Notes under the pieces: generated by a model | What the model was told of the DNA's origin: nothing | Databases searched by the model: none | The model's input: the letters and a program-made list of their open reading frames with translations, nothing else | Position numbers and translations under genes: made by a program | DNA from: JAUSIF01 sp963711595 | GTDB lineage: Bacteria > Pseudomonadota > Alphaproteobacteria > Rhizobiales > Xanthobacteraceae | Length of the DNA stretch: 64,000 bases | NCBI GenBank assembly: GCA_963711595.1 | Contig: CAVQER010000010.1 | Coordinates: 62,001-126,000 of the forward strand | Reading direction: 5' to 3' | In this document: piece by piece, positions 60,252 to 64,000 of the stretch | How positions within the stretch are numbered: position 1 is the stretch's first letter | Layout of the letters: each line of letters starts with the position of its first letter

Positions 60252-61193
60252 TCAGCCACCCGCGTCCGCGACAGCTTTGAGCAGCTCCTTCGTGTGCTCT
60301 TCGTTCAGCGCGTCGAGCGGCGGCCGCACGCGCGCCCAGTCCGGTGTGCCCTCGCGCGCGGCGAGAATTGCCTTTACGCCCGGAATCCAGCCGTAGGGCT
60401 GAATCGCCTCGCGGATGCCGGAAGCCATGTCATGAAACGCCTGTGCGTCCGGACCTTGCCAGCCGTCGTAAAGCCAGCGGATTCCCGTCACGTGGGTGTT
60501 TGCCGTCGCTGAGATGCAACCGGCGGCGCCCTTGCGCAGGGCGCGCAACAGCAAAGACTCGCTCGAAGGAAAAACCGCGAAGCCAGGGTTCTGCTCGAGC
60601 AGCGTTTCCACGTAGTGCACCTGCCCGGAGCTGTCCTTCAATCCAAGCACGGTGTCGGGAAAATCGTGGGTCAGCAGTCCGACGAGCACCGGGGACCAGC
60701 TGATCGTGGTCATCTGCGGAAAATTATAGAGATAGACCGCGAGTCGCTTGTCGTTCACGCGCCGGATCACTTCGGCCACAAACGCGTAGAGTCCCTCGTC
60801 TGAAACGTTCTTGTAGTAGTAGGGCGGCAGGAGCAGCACGCCGCGCACCCCAAGTGCGACCGCATGGCGGGTAAGCCGAACCGTGTCGCCGATCGAGGGC
60901 GCCCCGGTGCCCGGCAGCAACTGGTTCGCCGAAATCCCGGATTTGACGAGGCGCTCCAGCACAGCTTCGCGCTCACCGAGATCGAGCGAATTCGCTTCGC
61001 TCGTCGTACCGAGCACGGCGAGGCCGTGGGCACCGTCGTCGAGCAGTTTGATGCAATGTTCTATATAGCGGTCGTAATCGATCGCAAGATTCGCGCGAAA
61101 CGGAGTCGCCGCCGGCACCCAGATGCCGGCCGCCTTCTCCGGCCGCTTTGCTTCACCTTCCGTAGCCGGTGATCCCCGCGTCAGCTCAAGCAA
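60252..61193 (-). CDS. DapA-family lyase, second copy
   Basis: The 313-aa product is a class I aldolase-type protein: 'HGLAVLGTTSEANSLDLGER' in place of the GTTGE loop, 'LLLPPYYYKNVSDEGLYAF', the tyrosine in 'LAVYLYNFPQMT', and the Schiff-base lysine in 'TVLGLKDSSGQ'. The Arg of the DHDPS carboxylate site is replaced ('NFPQMT'), which argues against true DHDPS. It follows the exported amidohydrolase by 10 bp on the minus strand. A pyruvate-forming lyase for an unknown acid is the best guess. Confidence 0.82.
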   Translation of the reverse strand: MLELTRGSPATEGEAKRPEKAAGIWVPAATPFRANLAIDYDRYIEHCIKLLDDGAHGLAVLGTTSEANSLDLGEREAVLERLVKSGISANQLLPGTGAPSIGDTVRLTRHAVALGVRGVLLLPPYYYKNVSDEGLYAFVAEVIRRVNDKRLAVYLYNFPQMTTISWSPVLVGLLTHDFPDTVLGLKDSSGQVHYVETLLEQNPGFAVFPSSESLLLRALRKGAAGCISATANTHVTGIRWLYDGWQGPDAQAFHDMASGIREAIQPYGWIPGVKAILAAREGTPDWARVRPPLDALNEEHTKELLKAVADAGG

Positions 61194-61203
61194 TGTTCAC
61201 TCC

Positions 61204-62043
61204 TCAATCTACTCGGCGCGGCCCAAAGAGCCGCTCAGCGTTCTCGTGCGCAATGCGCCGCGCCTGGTCCGGCGGCAGCTGCGCGAGCCATCCGCGGAAT
61301 TCGTTCATGAGACTTTCGTACTGCGCCCATCGTGGATGGATCCACGTGTCTGAACCGAGCAGGAAGCGATCCGAGTAACGCGCGAACAATTTCCGCCACT
61401 CGGGGGTCAAGCTGCCCGCTCCCTCGGTAATCCCGCCCCGGAATGAAAGCTCTCCCCAGAGCGCGGGATATTTTTCGAACAGCTCCGTCAGCCGCTCAGG
61501 CGACGTGGAGAAGCCCGTATGCGCCCAGATGATCTTGGCCTTGCGATCGTGCGCGAAAAGAAGCTCGAGCGCGACTTCGTCGCAATGCGCGTGCACATAC
61601 AGATCTCGCGCGACGGCGAAACGCACGATCTTGCCGGCAACCTCGCTCGATGCCGTGTTGCCGTAGATATGGAATTCGCCGACGCCGCGATAATAGCCGC
61701 GCTTGTATTCGCTCTCGACGAGTTCATAAATGATCGGATCGTTGAACCAGGTCTGAATGTCGGCGCGCGTACGATACGGCCGGATGAAGGGAACGACCCA
61801 GACGTCCTTCTGCTTTGTCTCCATAAGCGCGTGCGTGCCGTCGTTCGGTCGGCTCGTCGCGAGAATGCCGGTCACCCCGTTCTTGCGCAGCAGCTCGATG
61901 ATCTGATCAGGGGGAAGGTACGGCGTCGGTTCCCAGTTGTAATGCAGATGTGCATCGAAGATCGGGATTTGCTGCTGGGCGCTTGCGGAAAGCGGCACGA
62001 GCGCAGCAGCTGCCGCGAATACGACTGAACGAAAAGTTCTCAA
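61204..62043 (-). CDS. Exported amidohydrolase-family protein
   Basis: The 279-aa product has a signal peptide (MRTFRSVVFAAAAALVPLSA, cut near SAQ). The amidohydrolase_2 barrel follows: 'PIFDAHLHYNWEP' gives the first His pair, 'YVHAHCDEVALELLF' and 'KIIWAHTGFST' the middle histidines, and 'FLLGSDTWIHPRW' the aspartate. So the hydrolytic set is complete in a protein sent to the periplasm. It lies 24 bp after tusA and 10 bp before the DapA-like gene. The substrate is unknown; LigI-like lactonases are distant relatives. Confidence 0.82.
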   Translation of the reverse strand: MRTFRSVVFAAAAALVPLSASAQQQIPIFDAHLHYNWEPTPYLPPDQIIELLRKNGVTGILATSRPNDGTHALMETKQKDVWVVPFIRPYRTRADIQTWFNDPIIYELVESEYKRGYYRGVGEFHIYGNTASSEVAGKIVRFAVARDLYVHAHCDEVALELLFAHDRKAKIIWAHTGFSTSPERLTELFEKYPALWGELSFRGGITEGAGSLTPEWRKLFARYSDRFLLGSDTWIHPRWAQYESLMNEFRGWLAQLPPDQARRIAHENAERLFGPRRVD

Positions 62044-62067
62044 CGAGGATCCTCCAGCGAGTGATGC

Positions 62068-62292
62068 CTATTTTTTTCGAATTCGAAAAACGATCAAGTG
62101 CGGGTTCTTCTGGGTTGCGAGCAGTGCGTCGCCGGTTTCGCGCAGCAGATTGGGAATGTCGACGCCGGCCAACGGGTCCGTGCATTCCACCACGAGTTCG
62201 TCCCCGGAAGCGAGACGGGTAAGGGCCTTACGCGTCTTCAGGGCAGGGAGCGGGCATTTCAGGCCCCGCAGGTTCAGGTTGGTCTTGGTCAT
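62068..62292 (-). CDS. tusA: TusA-family sulfur carrier protein
   Basis: The 74-aa product has the TusA signature 'LRGLKCPLPALKTRKALTRL', with the sulfur-carrying Cys13 in the CPxP motif. It passes persulfide sulfur between proteins, in tRNA thiolation and in molybdenum-cofactor enzyme maturation. It is divergent from two moeA-like genes across 74 bp, which suits the latter role. Some TusA-like proteins are not tRNA-related, so the symbol is by family. Confidence 0.88.
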   Translation of the reverse strand: MTKTNLNLRGLKCPLPALKTRKALTRLASGDELVVECTDPLAGVDIPNLLRETGDALLATQKNPHLIVFRIRKK

Positions 62293-62366
62293 TTCGTGGA
62301 TATAGCAGAATCGGCCATTTTTCCCGCTCCTACCGGGACTTGGCCGGTTCGGCTAGAGAAGGGACC

Positions 62367-63491
62367 ATGAGCCCCCCGACCGAAGCTCTGCAGCGGATTT
62401 CGCGGTTCGCGCCGCTCACCGAAGTGTTCGCCCGGCTGGACGCCGTCGCCCGCCCGATCCCTGCGAAAAGCCTCGAGCCGGCTGCTGCCGTTGGCGCCAC
62501 TCTCGCGGCCGACGTCACGGCTGCCGCCAACTCGCCTTCCGGGCCGATCGCGATGCGGGATGGCTGGGCCGTCGCGGCCGATCTGGTTGCGGATGCCGGC
62601 CCATATGCGCCGGTCGCATTGTCGCCCGCGCCCGCCTGGGTCGAAACCGGACAACCATTGCCTGCCGGCACTGACGCAGTGCTGCCGCTCGATGCGGTGA
62701 CCGTCGCGAAATCGGGTGCGGAGACGCACGCGCCGGCCGCGGCCGGCGAGGGTGTTGTACTGGCGGGCGCCGACGTGCTGAAAGGCACGATCCTCCGCCG
62801 GGCAGGCGAGCGGCTTCGGTCGGGCGACGTCGCCATTCTGCGCGCAGCGGGAATTGCATTCGTGTCAGCGCGCGCTCCGCGCATCAAGATTTTCACAACC
62901 AGCGTGCCGCCGCGCAGCAAGGCCGACACGCTATCACCGTTGATCGCCCGCGCGGTCGAAGGAGAAGGCGGAGTTGCGGAAGTTGCGCAGGCGTCGTCTC
63001 TCAAATCTGTCTTGATCGATCGAGCATGCGACGCCGTGATCGCGATTGGCGGGACCGGCACCGGGCGGCGCGATGCCAGCGTCAAGACGCTCGCGCGATT
63101 GGGTCACGTCGAGATCCACGGTTTTGGAATCGCACCGGGTGAGACCGCCGCGATTGGAGTCGCTCACTCGAAGCCCGTTCTCTTGCTGCCGGGCCGATTG
63201 GACGCCGCACTCGCAGCGTTCCTTATCGTCGGGCGTCGACTGATCGCCCGCCTCGCCGGACGTGACGGCGCAGAGCCGGGAGCGGCAGTGAAACTCACGC
63301 GCAAAATCGCTTCGACGGTCGGCCTTGCGGAGATCGCTCTTGTCCGGCGAGATCAAGACGGCGTTGAGCCACTCGCGTCGGGTGCATTCGCCTGGAGCGC
63401 GCTCACGCGCGCTGATGGCTGGGTGCTTGTGCCACCCGACAGCGAAGGTTACGCGCCGGGCGCGACGGTCGAGATGAAATCCTTGCCATGA
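62367..63491 (+). CDS. MoeA-like molybdopterin-binding protein
   Basis: I use ATG 62367 after GAGAAGGGACC (374 aa). It follows the MoeA layout: 'IAMRDGWAVAADLVADAG' in place of the SAMDGYA motif, 'VETGQPLPAGTDAVLPLDAV', then a MogA-like domain with 'AVIAIGGTGTGRRDASVKTL' and 'LLLPGRLDAALAAFLIVGRR'. The GGTSxGxxD motif of true MoeA is changed to GGTGTGRRD. It may be a specialised insertase or binding protein for the molybdenum enzyme family. It overlaps the next moeA-like gene by ATGA. Confidence 0.82.
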   Translation: MSPPTEALQRISRFAPLTEVFARLDAVARPIPAKSLEPAAAVGATLAADVTAAANSPSGPIAMRDGWAVAADLVADAGPYAPVALSPAPAWVETGQPLPAGTDAVLPLDAVTVAKSGAETHAPAAAGEGVVLAGADVLKGTILRRAGERLRSGDVAILRAAGIAFVSARAPRIKIFTTSVPPRSKADTLSPLIARAVEGEGGVAEVAQASSLKSVLIDRACDAVIAIGGTGTGRRDASVKTLARLGHVEIHGFGIAPGETAAIGVAHSKPVLLLPGRLDAALAAFLIVGRRLIARLAGRDGAEPGAAVKLTRKIASTVGLAEIALVRRDQDGVEPLASGAFAWSALTRADGWVLVPPDSEGYAPGATVEMKSLP

Positions 63492-64000
63492 GCAGCGATC
63501 GCACCGAAAAATTTCCGATGCCGCCCGCCGCGCTACTCGATGCGGTGCGCGCCGCCGCGCGTCAGGAGCAATTCCTCGAAGTCGTATCGGCGGAAGAGGC
63601 GAGGGCGCGTTTCCAGCGTCAGCTCGACCTCGCACCTCTCGCCGCAGAACCGGTTGCGCTTGCCGACGCACTCGGCCGCGTGCTCGCCCATGACCTCGCG
63701 GCTCCGATCGACACGCCCCCGTTCGACCGCTCTAATGTCGACGGCTTTGCGGTGAGCGCCGCTGATACCGTTGGCGCCAGCGATGCGAGCCCGCGCCGCT
63801 TCTTGTTGAACGCAGAAGTTCTGGCATGCGGCGTGGACCCAAAGCTGACCGTAGCGCCGCGCACTGCGACGGCGATTGCGACGGGCGGCGTGCTGCCGCG
63901 CGGCGCTGATGCGGTCGCGATGATCGAGTGGACCGACCTCACCGAGTCCGCGAAGGGACCGTCCATCGACTTGCGCCGATCAGTCACGCCCGGCCAGTTT
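63488..64000 (+). CDS. Second MoeA-like protein, N-terminal part
   Basis: The gene starts at ATG 63488 inside the previous stop and runs open to the window end (171 codons seen). The peptide opens 'MSSDRTEKFPMPPAALLDAV' and continues with 'APIDTPPFDRSNVDGFAVSA', the MoeA motif, and 'TAIATGGVLPRGADAVAMIE'. Full-length relatives in this setting often have a C-terminal periplasmic-binding-like molybdate domain, which cannot be checked here. It may supply molybdenum cofactor for enzymes such as the formate dehydrogenase at 34518-39040. Confidence 0.82.
   Translation, partial: MSSDRTEKFPMPPAALLDAVRAAARQEQFLEVVSAEEARARFQRQLDLAPLAAEPVALADALGRVLAHDLAAPIDTPPFDRSNVDGFAVSAADTVGASDASPRRFLLNAEVLACGVDPKLTVAPRTATAIATGGVLPRGADAVAMIEWTDLTESAKGPSIDLRRSVTPGQF

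Noticed and set aside
60252..61193. Lysine-biosynthesis dapA
   Set aside because: The carboxylate-binding Arg motif is replaced and the context is catabolic.
1..64000. CRISPR arrays, defence islands, prophage or IS elements
   Set aside because: No regularly spaced direct repeats, cas-like, transposase, integrase or phage structural genes were found on either strand.

Overview
The window looks like a chromosomal segment of a high-GC alphaproteobacterium of the Hyphomicrobiales (Bradyrhizobium/Xanthobacteraceae-like). The grounds are base composition, protein style, many ATGA start/stop overlaps, and dispersed intergenic palindromes of the 'GTCATTCCGGG...CCCGGAATGAC' type. I see no rRNA, tRNA, transposase, integrase, phage gene or CRISPR array. 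Most of the window is dense catabolic gene content: aromatic acids, oxalate/formate and one-carbon metabolism.

Layout. 1-8700: a TRAP transporter (dctPQM, minus strand) and a GlcG/HbpS protein, then a homoprotocatechuate meta-cleavage cluster (hpaF-hpaE-hpaD plus a MetE-like gene, minus strand) divergent from a DapA-family aldolase and a fumarylacetoacetate-hydrolase-family gene. 8700-17140: mostly housekeeping and small secreted or membrane proteins, including an exported isoaspartyl methyltransferase, a PsiF-repeat protein, a beta-hydroxyacid dehydrogenase, dgkA, a sulfatase-fold protein with three frameshifts, a GST, a cupin, and an S1C/PDZ protein broken by an in-frame stop. 17140-23220: a minus-strand block with adenine deaminase, a small membrane protein, another beta-hydroxyacid dehydrogenase, an M24 protein, a membrane protein and a second MetE-like gene. 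23600-39040: a tripartite tricarboxylate transporter (tctCBA), a GntR regulator, oxalyl-CoA decarboxylase, formyl-CoA transferase, a 10-formyl-THF hydrolase-like protein, formate-THF ligase, and a LysR gene divergent from a two-subunit NAD formate dehydrogenase. 39230-46085: a Kelch protein, then the lower protocatechuate/gallate 4,5-cleavage pathway (galD-galB-ligK type-oxidoreductase-ligI) and metK. 46370-54200: a phenylpropanoid-CoA cluster (enoyl-CoA hydratase, feruloyl-CoA synthetase, SDR, thioesterase, MarR), then a third MetE-like gene divergent from ligM, the THF-dependent vanillate/syringate O-demethylase. 54470-64000: egtB-egtD (ergothioneine), a second FAH-family gene, a LuxR/TPR regulator, a second DapA-family gene, an exported amidohydrolase, tusA and two tandem moeA-like genes, the last cut by the window end.

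How it may fit together (inference). Lignin-type aromatics enter as CoA thioesters. Methoxyl groups are moved to tetrahydrofolate by LigM, and rings opened elsewhere feed the PDC/oxalomesaconate route. Oxalate is decarboxylated to formate, which is oxidised by the Mo-dependent formate dehydrogenase or loaded onto THF. Three short MetE-like proteins with intact zinc ligands sit next to aromatic-degradation or other catabolic genes and are the least explained part of the window. Genes expected but absent here are a ring-cleaving protocatechuate/gallate dioxygenase, HpaH/HpaI, MetF, and vanillin dehydrogenase.

Sequence quality or decay. At least five genes' worth of coding capacity is disturbed. 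Every indel I could place (three in the sulfatase, one each in tctC, the LysR gene and probably the end of oxc) is a single-base insertion. That pattern should be checked against raw reads before these genes are called pseudogenes. Another gene has a C-to-T type nonsense codon.
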